Shown piece by piece: positions 22,338 through 35,864 of a stretch of 64,000 nucleotides of DNA. Made by a program: the position numbers and the translations under genes. The notes beneath the pieces were generated by a model, which did not search any database, was not told where the DNA came from, and saw only the letters and a program-made list of their open reading frames with translations. Every line of letters starts with the position of its first letter. Within the stretch, counting starts at the first letter, position 1. The stretch is from Oxytricha trifallax (Eukaryota > Ciliophora > Spirotrichea > Sporadotrichida > Oxytrichidae). The stretch spans positions 62,001-126,000 of the forward strand of contig ARYC01000304.1 of assembly GCA_000711775.1 (NCBI GenBank), written 5' to 3'.

Positions 22338-24856
22338 ATGAATTTTGTGCCCTTCTAAGACGATCAAGAAAACGAGGAGGTCAAGCAGTAATTAGCTATG
22401 ATCCCAAAAAATGACAAACTATTCCAGGCTAAATCATAAATAATGCAAGAAATAATTTAAGATGAAGAAAATAAGTAAAACTAGAATAATTAACAACAGC
22501 TGCAACTCAATAAATAAAGTTCATAATAATCTAATAGCAACTCTAACGTATAAGATTCATATAAATAATCATTAACTTGATAGTAAATAGTCTAATTTTT
22601 CATATTGTTTAATGAGAGTCTGTATTTGTTTACCATTCTTTATAAATTATTTGAAGATGAGATGGTGAAGAAGATAGTGATGATGGGTTTTGACATGGAC
22701 ATAGTACAATACGCAGCAGTGAAAGTTTAATACTAATCAGTAGAGGCAATTCTAGAATTCCTCACCAAAGACAACGATGGTTTATACTAGCATGACTTCG
22801 TGGAGATGCATGGCCAACTGTGTTATATTTGCCAGGAGGATATAAGCCAGCATGCAAATCAGAAGGATTTCGTGTTTTAAGAGGCGTTGCTGCCCGAATA
22901 CAGACATGATGCTAAGAGTAAGAAAGACTCATTCATACTGGACAATGAACTGCTGTTTAATCAACCTAATCTTATCAAAGAGAGGAGCAAGAATATTGCA
23001 GATAAACTTTAAATAGAACTGGCTAAGATTAAGAGCGAGGATGAGATTTGTATTATATGCTTTGAACCAAGGAAAGACTATAATATAAGATAAAAAATTA
23101 AAAAAAATTACATTTTGCTACAATAAACATGATTAGAAAATTTTTTTGTAGAATTGGTTAGAAAAAAAATTTACTGGTAATTTTAAATAATTAATATACT
23201 CAAAATATATTCAGTTTTACTATTGGAGATACTATATAGTAGAATCTCTGGAGCAATAAAAATGAATTTAAATGTGAAGGGTGATTTAGTTTAATTTATG
23301 CATTAAATTATAATTTTCATTTGTTCGTTTAGTGTTGTAATAAAATAATATTTCAGAAAGGAAATTATATATAATTAAATGAAAAAATAAAATTTAATTA
23401 AAGCCAAAATATTTATCACTTATTAGTAATTATCATTATTTTTTTTGAATCTATCAATATAAAATATATTTTGACAATTTTATAATACTTTGAAATGAAT
23501 GAATGTGGACACAGATTTTGTAAGATCTGTAATTTTGATAATTTAAAATCTTATATCAATGACGGAAATGTGCTTGTAATAAAATGTATGGAAGCTAAAT
23601 GCTAAATTTAATATACGGATGATAACATAAAAACTTTAGTAAATCCCATTGATGATAAACTATTTGATAAATTCCTAAAGTTTAAGTAGAGAAAACTAAA
23701 CCCATTTATATAATGATAAGTATAAAAGCTATAGATTAATTGATAAAATACAGTTTACTATAATAGAATATTTCAATAGGAGTAAAATTACAGATGAAAA
23801 ACAAATTTCTGGAATATTTCTTTTAAAAATCACAGATAGAAAGTTCAATTATTTTTTATCTTCTCAAAAATAATTCTTTCAACCCTAATTATTTTAAATT
23901 TGAACAAAATGGGTTTACTTTAAATGGATCCATTGGTTAAATGGTGCCCAGCTCCAGGATGTGAGCACTTTGTAAAAGCCGACAATGATAAAGTGTAAAC
24001 TTTGACTTGTGAATGTGGAACAAAAATATGTTTTCAATGTGGCAATGAATTTCATGGTACTCGTTCTTGTAAAAACTAGATGGAAGACCAGTTTAAGGGA
24101 TGGGCTCAAAATAACAATATTAGATACTGCCCGAAATGTAAAATTAGAGTGGAGAAAGACGAAGGATGTAATCATATGACTTGCTTTTACTGTGGATTTG
24201 AATTCTGTTGGATATGTGGAGGAACTTACACTTCTGATCATTTTGCACCCCTGAACCCACTTGGGTGTTCTGGTTATCGTTATGGAGATGGTAGGAATGT
24301 TTAGCTTTTATATTTTACATTTAAAATCCTATAAGTAAATCTATAATGTTTCTTGGATGAAATTGCTGTTACATAGAGTATTTAAACTGATTTGCCTAAT
24401 TATAATAGCTCCTTTTTTCATAATCTGTGCAACTCCATTTGCTTGTACTGCCATATGTTTCACGGTCACTACAAACAGAAGTAGCTTTTAAGGTTTGAAT
24501 AGGTTTAGGAAATTCTTCGGAATCTTGATGGGATTCAGTGGATTTGCTATAGGGCTGGCTTGTGATATTGTAACTGTGCCTTTGATTATAGTAATTGGAA
24601 TACCACTATTAATAGCCATGTTTGTATTGTATGTTTGAGTTTTCATATTTTTTTGTGCACTATTTGATATAAATTTAGAGTAAAAATAATTAGAGCAATA
24701 TCTGAGAGAGTGTCACGATATGTCGCATTTTATTTATACAGTTTATTTAAAAAACGACATAGAAGAGCGAATAGAACACTTAGAGATAGACTAGCACTTA
24801 TTCAAAATTTTAATGCAGAAAATAATCCTCCAGAAGATTAACTACAAGAACCTTGA
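22338..24856 (+). CDS. UBA + RING-IBR-RING membrane protein (599 aa)
   Basis: Removing introns 22548-22583 (GTATAAG...TTGATAG) and 24629-24678 (GTATGT...TTTAG) and IES 23118-23473, 23707-23934 and 24303-24351 leaves exactly 600 codons including TGA. Order: Gln-rich N-terminus (MNFVPFQDDQENEEVKQQ); UBA-like helix bundle (MVKKIVMMGFDMDIVQYAAV, ~residues 95-135); RING1 CIICFEPR...NECGHRFCKIC; IBR beginning LNPLVKWCPAPGCEHF with CECGTKICFQCGNEFHG; RING2 CPKCKIRVEKDEGCNHMTC, then YCGFEFCWICGG, where the Cys of GCNHMTC is the candidate catalytic residue; then two hydrophobic segments (LICLIIIAPFFIICA and a second near 24580-24630) and a basic tail. Expected role: membrane-bound E3 ubiquitin ligase of the RNF19/RNF144 type, with ubiquitin binding by the UBA. 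Distinct from the RBR at 1756. Confidence 0.92.
22548..22583 (+). other. 36-nt intron
   Basis: GTATAAG...TTGATAG. Removal deletes an in-frame TGA without changing phase, between SNSN and QIVQFFILF. Confidence 0.7.
23118..23473. other. IES, pointer ATTTTG
   Basis: ATTTTG at 23112-23117 and 23468-23473, in phase, inside RING1. The total codon count of the gene (600) closes only with this removal. Confidence 0.75.
23707..23934. other. IES, pointer CCATT
   Basis: CCATT at 23702-23706 and 23930-23934, in phase. Joins RKLNP to LVKWCPAPGC, the expected IBR start. Confidence 0.9.
24303..24351. other. 49-bp IES, pointer AATGTTT
   Basis: AATGTTT at 24296-24302 and 24345-24351, in phase. Joins GDGRNV to SWMKLLLHRVFK ahead of the first membrane helix. 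Confidence 0.85.
24629..24678 (+). other. 50-nt intron
   Basis: GTATGT...AAATTTAG; removal joins LLIAMFV to LVKIIRAISERV in phase and removes a TGA. Confidence 0.75.
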
Positions 24857-25569
24857 ATTATACATAAATCCAATCTTGAAAAAGAACATTAAAAAGATTA
24901 TAAATATACTAAAGAAGCATTAAAAATAAATATTTGACAGAACTTTGTGAATTTCTCAAATAAATTTGAATTTCTTTTTTTATGGTTTATTACATTTACC
25001 AATTATAAAAATTAAAAACAAAAGGTAAAATGTAAATAAAAATATAAATCTATTTCGTTAAGATGTCATGAAATTATTTGATGTTTAAAATGAATAATAA
25101 TTTTTATCTTCAAAATTTCGCATTCAAAACCCTTAAAATGAATTTAATATATCTGTAGTTATGATTTGTATAAAAAAATTATAGTCTTATAGTTAATTAT
25201 TTAAATTAAAATAATTTAGATACGACTAAACTGATTTTAAAGCCATTTATATGATTGCTAAATATTCTAAAATATATTAGAAATTTTAATAGATCAATTT
25301 TAATTTTAAATTAATAGGATATAATAATTAAAAATTTATCATAGTTTTATCCATTAAAATCGATAGCTCAAAACAAATATATATACTTCTTTAACATTAA
25401 AAAAATTCTTTTTTTAAATACTTTTAGATTAAAATATTTCTTTAATAATTTCTTCATAAATAATAAAATAAAGCCATCTAATAATTTGGTATTAGGGATT
25501 ATATTGTTAGTTTTGGTCAAATTATCATCGAAATTATAAGCCTACATGTCTGTTAAATTCAAATCATCA
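24857..25569. other. AT-rich spacer between convergent genes
   Basis: No coding frame, RNA gene or repeat that I can support. Confidence 0.5.
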
Positions 25570-28500
25570 TCATACCAATTAATATAATCCTAATTTATTT
25601 TTTACAATCTACCCATTAAATTAAAAAAACGAACTGTAAAATGGAATAAATTTGTACCAAGCTTCTTTTTCAGGCTTTTAATTGGCGTTATTATTCTGAT
25701 TATTATTATTTTGCTGTGGAATTTGTGATGGGACTATACTATTCTGTTGTTGATTTGGGATGTTCCCTCTTTGAGTCTTGTCTTCAGTTACATCACTGTC
25801 ATCACTTCTGGCATCATCCCTGTCATTTAATTCATTTTCATTATAAAACAATCATAATAGATTTACTTTTACCATTTTTAATAAAATATGTTATTCACAT
25901 ATTAAAATCTACTGATCTTTGATCTTAATCAGTAAAAATTCAAATTCGAACTTAATTATTTTAGATTTCTATCAATTTATATATAATGTTTATTTTATTA
26001 TTAAAACTATAATTATTATTCTGCAATATTATTCTGATCAAGGAAATTACTGAGATTCCCAGGCATGTTATTCCTGCCCAACTTAGATCTATTATTGATA
26101 TTAGTGTAAGGATTGTTGAATAGTCCACTATTTTCCATGAGGCTTTTATCCATCAAGTTGGTGCCACTCAACATGCCATTGTCATCATCATAATCAATGG
26201 TGTTTTAATTCTGATTCTAATTGTTCATTGGGTTTAGTTACTTGCTTATGTGGTTGTTCATGTATGGGTTGTTGCTGTTGTTGCCGAGAGTGTTGTTAAA
26301 ATCGTATTTACTCAAATCTGAAAGTTGTTATGTGCCAGTCCTGCTTAGATTATTAATGCTTTCTTCCTTTATGGGGTGGATCTTGCTGTAGTTGGTCTGA
26401 GGATTCACTAAATACCAAAAAATTATGTTAAAAATATAATAAATTTGTTTCTTTAAATTGTTAGTCTTTTACTTTTGAGGCTTTCCATCGAGTCTGCTAC
26501 CCTTCAAAACACTCCCAAGTGGGAGCATTGGTTTTATTTAATTTAGGAGTGAAGATGGATTTTCAGATATAGATTTAAGATCCTTTGATTAATGTAGTAG
26601 TATAAAATATATAGGAGATTCTAATCAAATTAAAATAGTTGTTTGATATTACAATTTATTCACCCAACTTAAAAGTAATAATAATATAATAAGAATTAAT
26701 TAATTGTAAAATTTGAAAGAAATATCTAAATGTTGTGGAAAAAATCTAAACTAAATATAATTTTCATACTTCCCTATTAATCATTTACATTTTAGCAATA
26801 ATCATCTAAGTTCCCTTTCAAAGCATTTTTATTATTCTAATCTTGAGATTTTGTATTTTCATTTGGATGAAGGCTGCTTTGTGAACTAAATGGCATTTTA
26901 CCTTCGTTGTAATATTTCTTGGAGAAATTGAAGTTATTATTTCCACCCTAAGTTTTTGGTAATTATTAGAAACTGTTTTGTACAGAAGGCTGAGTAGACC
27001 CTATTTTGCTTCCAAGTATATTCTATATTGTGTTCAACAATTTGTTCTCACTGCTCCCATTTATAGAGGGACCTGGGCCTGAAACTTTTATATTTGGCAC
27101 TCCCCTAGGACCATTAGCTTCCAGTGATTATCTGACTGAGCTGTTGAAGGCATCTACCGGCGATATTTCATCTAAATTGGATTTATTTTTCTGCCTTTGT
27201 TTCTTGTTAACTTTCAGAGTTTTAAAATTTACATCGTCTCCCATAGATTCCAAAATATCTTAATCTTAGTATTTCATTTTTTCAATAGTTGATGTGTTAA
27301 CAAATGCGCTTTTACTATAAGTGTGATTGGCATTTAAATGCTAAATTGTAGTGTTTTAGTCAATATTTTGAGTTATGTCGCTTTTGCTTGTTTTATTTTG
27401 TCTACGTTTTCTGCAGATCTTTATGATTTTTTGTATGGCAAGTGTCAACACGAAAATTAACATGCAAGCTATATCAAGTAGCACAAGTGCATTAACAACC
27501 CATCCAAGTATAAATCTATCATTAGAATCAGTTATATACTCAAATGGAGGCAGCAATATTAAAATTATGATCAATATAGTTTCATGAAAATGATGTGTAA
27601 TTTGCAGTTTTATTTTATTATAGGGTCTTAGTTCATAGTTTCTAACCAGTATAAACGCACAAGCCATGAAAAAGACTCCCCATTATGCAAATTTATCTTC
27701 AAAGAGTACAAGTGCAGCACAAATCGCGAATCTCCTGCCATAGTAAAAGACTTAAGTCAGCAGATTTTAGAAGGTGTTTTGGGTGTTCAAAATTTTAAGT
27801 TTGTTATAAAGTGACTCTACAATGAGCATTTTACGGTTGGCAAAGGATTCTGTGTAGTAGTAGAGACTGTACATTTTCTCTTTTTTCAGTTGATGTTTCA
27901 CCATTTAATGCTCGTAAATTTGTTTCTGGCTGTTCAAGAAGTAGATGTAGATTATTATTGGAACCATACTCACTAGAATCATAAATAATAAGTGTTTATT
28001 TATTTTTTATAAAAACATGAAATAATGATTAGTTATATAATCTTATGGAAGTTAAATAATAATATTTAATTTTTTAAGATTATTATTAATAAATACGACT
28101 ATATTCCTAATAATTAGCATTACAACTTTTTTTTGTGTTTCTATAATCAATATTAGTTTAAAAAAATAAGTTTCTTAAGAGAATATTACAAATGGAAAAA
28201 ATGAAAATTCCATCTCTATTTTAATATTTATAATCACAATAGGGAAGATTAATTAATTTAAAAATTCATCATTATAATTTTAATATTTTCCAAAATCAAT
28301 TACCAATCTTTAATTAGAATATTATATAAATCAAGCTTACGAATGACAAAATCAAAGATGCAGCTTCAAATCTAGTTTAATTATTTCTCTAAAGATAAAA
28401 TAAAGAATTAGCTATATTTACATCAGTCATGTTCAGGAAACAGCAAAGGGTTATTTCTAAGTAGCTCTCATTATTAGTAAACGAGTAATCATTTTCTGTT

Positions 28501-31500
28501 CATGTTGATTTATTTACATTTTATTATAATATTAATTGACATTACTTATTAGTTTAAGATAATTCTAAACAAATTTCCTATTTTCTGGAAGCCATTTAAA
28601 TAAATAATATTTTTATAAGATTATATTTATTAAACTTTGAAAATATTTAATCAATTTTCTGTTTTCATTGATATGATATTTAAGAAAACTTTCCACCATA
28701 AAATACTTTCAAAATATTTTGAATAACGAAATTTAACTGCTTATAGTAAATATATAAATTGTTTATAATTTCCATATTTAAATCTTTTTATTCAATATAA
28801 AATTCAATGAAGTTGTTTATCCTATTTTTATAATTATTAAATTAAGAGTATGAGTTAAATGTTTTATTTATATATATTTTTAAAATCAAAAACTTACATC
28901 CATCTATTTTTGTTTTTGACTAAGTATCTCAAGCTATAACCTGTCAGATTATTTTTAAGCATATTATCCTATGTTCTTCTTTTCTAACAGATAAAAAATA
29001 ATGCAATTGCTATCAACGTCAATATCATAAAGCACACAAATACTACGAATACATCAATTTGATTTATATAAATTGCAAATTTGAAAAATTTTATGTAAAA
29101 TCTTATAACATATATTATTAATCACCTGCATTAGACAGAATATTTCTACTTGAATAACGTAAAATTTGAGTTAAAATCTATATAAATCAGTAATTGTGTT
29201 AAGAATTCAAAAGATATCATATTCGTCATAGTTTTCATTAAATGGATTATCCTATTAATTGTAATCCCCATCTCCATAGAGAAAAGTATACATTTTCCTG
29301 AATAAACCCAGTTCCATATTGGAAAATGACAGAATTTTGAATAGTGTTCTTGTATGAGAGGGTAAATTCAAAGGCATTAAAGGTATCAAGTTAATCAATT
29401 GCATAAAGTCTACTAGACCCATAATCATATCAATGCCTTTTTGCAGAAATATAGCTGATAGAGAACTCAAAGAAAAACCTAAAATGAGTCCAGTTTGTAA
29501 AATACTATAGTCTTAATCGACAAAGTAGCTCATTGGCCTGATTTAAGTGCTGGTATAGACTGAAGAGTTGTAGAGGGTTACATTATTCACATCTTTTATT
29601 CTCAGCTAGTTTAGGAAAGTTAAGTTGTACTTAAGGGTGAGATATTTGTTTGACTGGAACATATCTTCGTCGTCATATGAAATCTTGAAAACTAATTTTT
29701 ATACAGGAACTGCCACGTTTGTTTACAAAGACCAGTCGATCAAATAGTTTGAGTCATCATTAATACTGAAAATTATTTTATAATCGAGGTTGCTACTTTT
29801 CGGACCTAAAATAGAAATTAACAAACGTATTGTCTCTTACTCCAAATTTTAAGTGGTTTTGTAAATGATGCTGTTAAATACTTGAGATCTTTGCTAATCG
29901 TTAAATTAGCAAAAGGTCTGACAGAGCATAAATCAGGATTATTGATAGTACCTCCTTGGCAGTAGTAAGTGTCTTCAATTGTACAATTTTATGAGCACCT
30001 ATATGAATATATTAAGCATAAAAATGAATTTGTTACCCATCTCCAGAGACTGAATTGCCGTCATCACACTCAAGCTCCTAATAGTCTTTTCCATCACCAC
30101 ACTTTTCCCTGCAAGTTCCAAGATAAGTTTCATACCCTGGAAAGCATGAGAGACAATCGAAGTAGTTACCTCCTCTGCATGTTTTACATCTTAAATCACA
30201 GGGAGTGCATCCAGTCCTAGGATCAGTAAAAGACTGATCCTAGCAAGTAGAGCAATATTGAACTTCATTACTGTCGTCACAATGCAAACAGAGACCTGCT
30301 GGTTTGCAGGCAGAGCACTCTGGATACTAACTGGAAGGTGCAAAGTTCAAGTCACAACTTGGAAAACACTGTCCGTTATTGTACTCTGTGGAGCAAACAT
30401 TACAGACTGGATCGTCTCCATATGGGATGCAGTCAGTGTCTACTTTGTACTCACTTTTGAAGTGAATATCTAATTTAGGCCAATTAGCGATTCTTATGGA
30501 TCTTATATTATTTAAATAGATAATTTTATAAAGAATTTCTCTTCGTTTTTATATAATAATACTAATTTGTTAAATAATTAAAAAATTTTACTTTTTAAAT
30601 GGCTTGAAATTTTATCTATCAAATGATTTAAATTTCTTGTCTGAGAAATTTATTTGCATAAAAAGTATTTTTATATAATATGTATTATTATAGTTAATAA
30701 CAAATTTTAATTACTTATTAAATAAAAACTATCTTGATAAATTATAGGTTATTACAATTAATACTTTTTTTATTCTTTATATAATTATTTTTTAATATAT
30801 AAAATGATTTTTTAATTAATAAGAGTTTATTCAAGCAATAATTCCTCTGAATCTATCTCCTATAGTGACTTTATACGCCTAATAAGCATCAAAGTATATG
30901 CTTGAGAATCTTGTGTTACAATCTGAAATGACTGGTGGGAAATCAAGGCATATTTTTACAATGTTAGACTTCAAGTTCATAACTGAAATACCCATAAAGC
31001 TCCATCTATTAATGTATTTACCCATCTAAGAGAGTGGGTTATCGAAAGTGGTCTTCTTTCCTTACATTTGAACGATAACTGTGTTTCTCTTATCCATAAA
31101 AGACACATCAAAGTAAGGGTCTTTTCCATTAGGTGAATCAGGTTTTCTTAGTTAAAATAGGGAAAAATAGCCTTCTTTTGTTGTACCGTTAAGCTGTTCA
31201 GTGAATTTAAACCAAACCTCAAAAGTAAAGGATTATGGCAGAATTACATACTCTTTTGAAGATAAAATGCTTGAGCCATTAAAATAGTAACCTTAAAACC
31301 CAATCTTCTTGGGATATTAAGTCAAATTCTTTCCATCCTATCCCATTACTAGATCATATTTGTTAAAGAGCATTCTTCTACCTCCTGTTGTAATTTTTGA
31401 GCCAGGCTGCTGACTGAGCTCTCCAGTGATTCCAACATCATGCTTCTCAGTGAAATTGAAGTTCATATAATCCTAGCCTCCATAATCATCGAAGCAAGTT

Positions 31501-31857
31501 CCAGGAAGATTATTTGGATAAGCAGTCGGCGTTACATCCTTATTGTCAACTCTGCATCTTTTGCAACTACCTTTGCAGTTTGTAGTGAAATAAGTTTGAA
31601 ATTCATCGAAGTTTAACACATAATCATTTTCCAATTAAATGAATCTAAAAATGCCAGCAAAAGGAGCAGAATAGTCTAATCTATTCCCGTATAAATTGTA
31701 GTTAATATCCGAATCATCAACTCTCATACTTATTTCAAACTTTTTCTTTTCTTTGTAATTTCCTCTCTCATCTATCAAATAAGCCCACATAATTTATTTA
31801 ACACTTATATCAGACACGACCATAATCCAATTCCACCCTGGCTAAATACCAGTCAGT
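25570..31857 (-). CDS. very large Cys-rich receptor-like membrane protein (interrupted by TBE copy 1)
   Basis: Minus-strand blocks from the TBE1 edge downwards: a laminin-G/concanavalin-like extracellular region (GWNWIMVVSDISVKQIMWAY through FTFEVWFKFTEQLNG and GKYINRWSFMGISVM, 30870-31850); a cysteine-rich region with CxxC spacing (CSACKPAGLCLHCDD, CSTCQD, CTPCDLRCKTCRGG, CLSCFPGYETYLGTC, 30000-30480), like furin/GCC2-type repeats; then membrane segments (GLILGFSLSSLSAIFLQ, MILVSMVPIIIYIYFL, HETILIIILILLPPFEY, LVLLDIACMLIFVLTLA); and a long cytoplasmic Asn/Gln-rich tail ending LNDRDDARSDDSDVTEDK ... TGA 25570. This layout is common in large ciliate surface proteins of unknown ligand. The frame remains open up to TBE1 and continues in the same frame on its far side for roughly 100 bp (to ~36100) once TBE1 and one AAT are removed. 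Internal IES exist but were not all placed. Confidence 0.75.
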
Positions 31858-31999
31858 AATCAAAACCCCAAAACCCCTTAGTGAGGTTTATAGGTGCTTT
31901 GATTTGTAGGGTATAGTTGGGGTCTTATTGGGGTTAGTAGAGAAAACGCAGGTTTTATGTGAATTTAATGAATATTTAATGATTAATAGTGTACTTAAT

Positions 32000-33446
32000 T
32001 CAAACAAATTTTAACTGCTTATCTTTGTGGTACCTCTTGAATCTAGCTCTCTGGAGTGGCTCAAGTATGTCATCTAAAGATTATCTTGGATAAGCTGGAG
32101 CTCTAACGATTATCATCTCTACAAGCCTTTTAATTTCATTGCAGACATCTTCCTGTTATATATGTTTAGAAGCCAAACTTATTGATTATTTTTCGTGCTT
32201 TGTTCCAAAGTAAGACATACTTTCCATATCGCACTCTAAGATTATGACAGCAACTGCCCAAACATCCCATTAAACAGAGCCATTAGTCCACATCTCCCTG
32301 ATTGGAAAGTATCCTGGTGTGCAAAGCACCTTAGCCAAAGTTACTATTTCTTATCTTATTGCTCTATTGAAATCAATGACTACAATTTCTAATGGACAGA
32401 GATTTAACATAACATTTTCAGGCTTCAAATCTCTATGTACATACCCAAGTTCATGAAGCTCATAAACACCTATAATCATTTCGGACAGTATCTCATTTAA
32501 ATCATCTGGGTATCTATTATGATAGAGATACTCTCTCAAAGTCATTTCAAACTTTTTCAGTCTTAATGCACAAAGCCATGCCCAAGAATAACTCCATCAA
32601 GTCTAAGTAAGTTCTTAAACTATTTTTTCTAAGCCTCCCTCAGTATAATGTATTCGTTTGCAAATTCATTTTGATACTGCTCGTTTTTAATGAGATATTT
32701 AAAAGGATATACTTTGTAAGCATACTCATCAACCACTATAAGCTTAGCCTTGTTTGACAGGTCAAAATGCAAGTAATTTTCAATACAGCTTTCAATATCA
32801 ATTGCATTCAATGCAGGTATATACATAGCTCTCTCTTAAAGACATGCTATAAGAGTACCATTTGCTGGCTGATTCATTGATTCAAAACGCTTCTGCCTCT
32901 TGAGACTTTCCTCTTGCTGTCTTTAAGACTCAAGAGAGTTATTTTTTCTTTTAGCAGGTACAAGCTTTTAAGTTTCCCCATCTTTAATTAGGAATTCGCT
33001 TAAATGATGCTTCTGCATATGCCTCTTTACTTTGGCTGAGTGAGTATAAGACTTCATGCATGTTGTGCACTAATATCTACCATCTATTTTATCATGCTTA
33101 AAGTAGATCTTAGCTCTACCAGAGTGTACCTCTTTGATGTACCTCTTCAAACTAGACTCAATTGAGAAGAAATTTTAGCAGTCTTCACATTAAAATGTTT
33201 TAATTTTTTCTATTCGTTGCTGTTCTTTATCTTCCTCAACTAATTCACCTTATATTTAAACTCCTATCTCTGCACTCTACTTCTTGTTTTAAACTTAAAT
33301 TTAAAGACCTCAGCTTCAAACTCTAGAGCTCTTAGCCCAACCTCCTTCTCAATATAAATCACTTCTGGTTTCTTGGAGGAGCCAAAGTTAAGCTATGATT
33401 ATCCACTGCTAAGAGAAACTGCTTTTCGATTTAAGTTAGCCGCCAT
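32000..33446 (-). CDS. TBE1 57-kDa-class protein: C2H2 zinc fingers + kinase-like domain (frame-broken)
   Basis: Starts MAANLNRKAVSLSSG at 33446. Two C2H2-type fingers lie around 33000-33200. The C-terminal half is kinase-like: HELGYVHRDLKPENVMLNL gives the HRD catalytic loop and VVIDFNRAIR occupies the metal-binding position, with DFN in place of DFG. At least two reading-frame shifts relative to copies 2-4 (one near 32560, where one base is missing in the stretch before RLKKFEMTLREYL; one upstream of 32826), so this copy is probably dead. Ends at TGA 32000-32002. Role in transposition is unknown; family knowledge says only that the gene is kept in all TBE classes. Confidence 0.8.
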
Positions 33447-33559
33447 GATTAAATTCAAATTTAAATTTTTATTATTAAGCTCTAGTAACCTTTCTGGTTA
33501 AAGTCACTCTGTATAGGAGTTGATACGACAACAATTATGGTTGAATTTAAGGTGTTAGA

Positions 33560-33990
33560 GATAATATTTATGCTTAGTTTATAAATATAATTTTATAATT
33601 TCATACTTAATAATTTCGATTTAGGTACCAACCAAGTATAAAATCGGGTTGGTACTGGTACCAATTAGGTTTTGAACCATTTTGGAACTTTTCCATTAAA
33701 ACCTCATTAGTTTAAAACAAGGTACTAATTAAGTATTGGTACTATTAAATTGGTACCATTAAATTAAAACGAATTGAGTACCGGTACTAATCAATATAAA
33801 CAAATTTAGTACTAATTTAATGGAACTAAATTGATAAAAATGGAGCTCCATCTCTGAAGTTTGTTACAGCTTCTACCAGCTTTCTCCACGTATCCTTACC
33901 AGGTTGACCTCCTATAAGATGCCCATATTTAATACTAAGATTTTTAACAGTAGGATCCAGAACTCTATATATTAAAATTTGAAATTCAAT
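33560..33990. promoter_or_regulatory. divergent promoter region of TBE1 with GGTAC-type repeats
   Basis: Spacer between the divergent 57-kDa and 22-kDa genes. Full of short direct and inverted repeats around GGTACC, GGTACT and ACTAATTAA. The same position in copy 2 (42270-42560) is similar; in copy 3 the repeat is a different word. Likely a control region, by position. Confidence 0.5.
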
Positions 33991-34009
33991 AACAAGAGAA
34001 GGAACAAGA

Positions 34010-34799
34010 ATGGAATCTATAAGTACTGCAATGAAAAGGGTTGAAGCTTAAGAAATGATCTAAAGATTTAGAAGCAAGGAAGATCTCTATCGATACCTCA
34101 CTTAGCATGGTAAGCATGTGACATATACTTAATCATATACTATAGTGGGTTTATTCCTTCCAACGATGGAAGGTACCAAAATTTCATTCGTAAAAGCTTA
34201 CTCTGCGATGAGAAGAAAGCCTTCAAAAACAGCGAAATAAAGTTGATAGATATACCAAACTACCCAGAGATTTCAGTGACTAATCTCTACGAAGATGCGA
34301 TGAAAGATGAAGAGTTGGTAGTTTATCTTCCTACAAAGAAACAACTCTCTAACAAGCTTCCAGAAAGGAGATTATTCTTTGGAGTTCTTGGAACTTTAAG
34401 AGAGAGTTATCTCAGAGAGATCATTGAAGAAGCTCACAAAAAACGCTACTCTATTTCTCAAGAAGATTAAAAGAAGCAAGGCATACTAATAAGCGAGACC
34501 TGGCTCGCTGAGCTTAAGAAGCATCCTTACCTCTCTAGCAAGCTTTGATTCATAACTTTGTAGGGAAACCTGGAACTGGTATATTCCTAATGAAAGAGCA
34601 TGCGAAGGTTCACAGAGAGAGAAAGTCATAGACTATTTATGAAGTGAGCAAGAGACTTTATAAAGATGTTTAAAAGCCAGAAGAAATGAACATAGATGCA
34701 GGAGCTGGCACAAAGAGAAGAAATATGGGCCCAAGCAAGCCATAAGAAGAGGAGAAGAAAGAAAAGCCAAACCCTTTTATGGGTTAGTTTAATATGTGA
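34010..34799 (+). CDS. TBE1 22-kDa-class protein (frame-broken)
   Basis: Starts MESISTAMKRVEAQEM at 34010; family-typical VGLFLPTMEGTKISF follows. One base is missing near 34198 compared with copy 2, so the protein continues in the next frame (IDIPNYPEISVTNLYEDAM, then LPERRLFFGVLGTLRESYL). After SSKL the frame changes again to a conserved tail (GTGIFLMKEHAKVHRERK ... FMGQFNM, TGA 34797-34799). The second shift is shared with other copies and is discussed as a finding. Function unknown. Confidence 0.75.
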
Positions 34800-34805
34800 A
34801 CTTAT

Positions 34806-35864
34806 TCATTCATTTAAATCTAAAACTTATTTATAAACATTCATTCTTCCTTCTCTCGCACAAACTGTTGTCTTATCTATGCTTACTCTCTTGCAGCTAC
34901 TCTGAATCAAGTCTACTGTATCTATAGGCAAGTCATGCATTAGGTGATATAGCAGCAGTTTCTTGTAGTGGGTCTTTATTTAACTCCAGTAGAATTCAAT
35001 TCCATTAAATTAAGGTCTGTAAGGAACATTGTATACAGGAGTAATGTTTAACTCTTCATAAGCTTTCTTAGACTCCTTAGTCTTATGAACTGAGAGGTTG
35101 TCAACAAACAGGATGATCTCTTAATCGTTGTATTTATCTCTGAGCTTATGTAGGAACTCTATGTACTACTCTCGCTTAATAGAGCGAGGATGAATAACAT
35201 AACTTTCTAAGCCAGAGTCTTCACTAATACCTGCTAAAATTGCATGAGTTATTTACTTTCTAATCGTAGACTTCTATATTATCATACTTCTTATACCAAG
35301 ACTTATTAATAAAGGTGTTGAAGGTAAATACAGCTTAATCAGCGTGTATGAAATTGATGTTATTAGTAATAGCTCTCTACATTTAATCATATATATAGTT
35401 TAAATTATTACTATAAAATGGCACTGTAAAATCAATCACTCTCTTCACTCTCTTGACAGTCTTGAAAGTAATACCAGTTCTTCTATAAATGTTGGCTATA
35501 GTCTAAGGAGAGATACGCATATCAGGAAACTTGCGATGAAACATCACAGATCGCTAGTCTAGAGGAAAGTGTGCCCAATACTTTAAAATCTTAGAGTCAC
35601 AGAGGTAGTCATATGGTGCTGTGAGAACTTTTATTTTCTAGCAGGATGCTTTCAAGTACCAGAATTAAAATGCTAAACAGCTATCATGCAGTGATACCTA
35701 ACTGTGGAGGCACTCTTGCACAGGAGCTTTGTTATTGCTGAATAATTCATTACAGGTTTGACTAAGTCTATATTAATCCTTGTACCATACCTAAGCTTAA
35801 GCAGAAAAACTAAATATTATTCATCATAAATAGACCCTAAATCTCGCTAATTTCTATTTCTCAT
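34806..35864 (-). CDS. TBE1 transposase (frame-broken)
   Basis: Starts MRNRNQRDLGSIYDEQYL at 35864, with the same HTH-like N-terminus as copy 3 (ASTVRYHCMIAVQ). A TGA/frame break follows near 35665; beyond it the family sequence resumes (DYLCDSKILKYWAHF, then FIHADQAVFTF with the first acidic residue) and another shift occurs after VYDQKV. Ends at TGA 34806-34808, four to six bases from the convergent 22-kDa gene. At least two breaks, so not functional as it stands. Confidence 0.8.

Noticed and set aside
29969-30473. Two plus-strand frames of 71-83 codons
   Set aside because: Antisense of the Cys-rich repeats of the receptor-like gene, which explain the minus strand completely.
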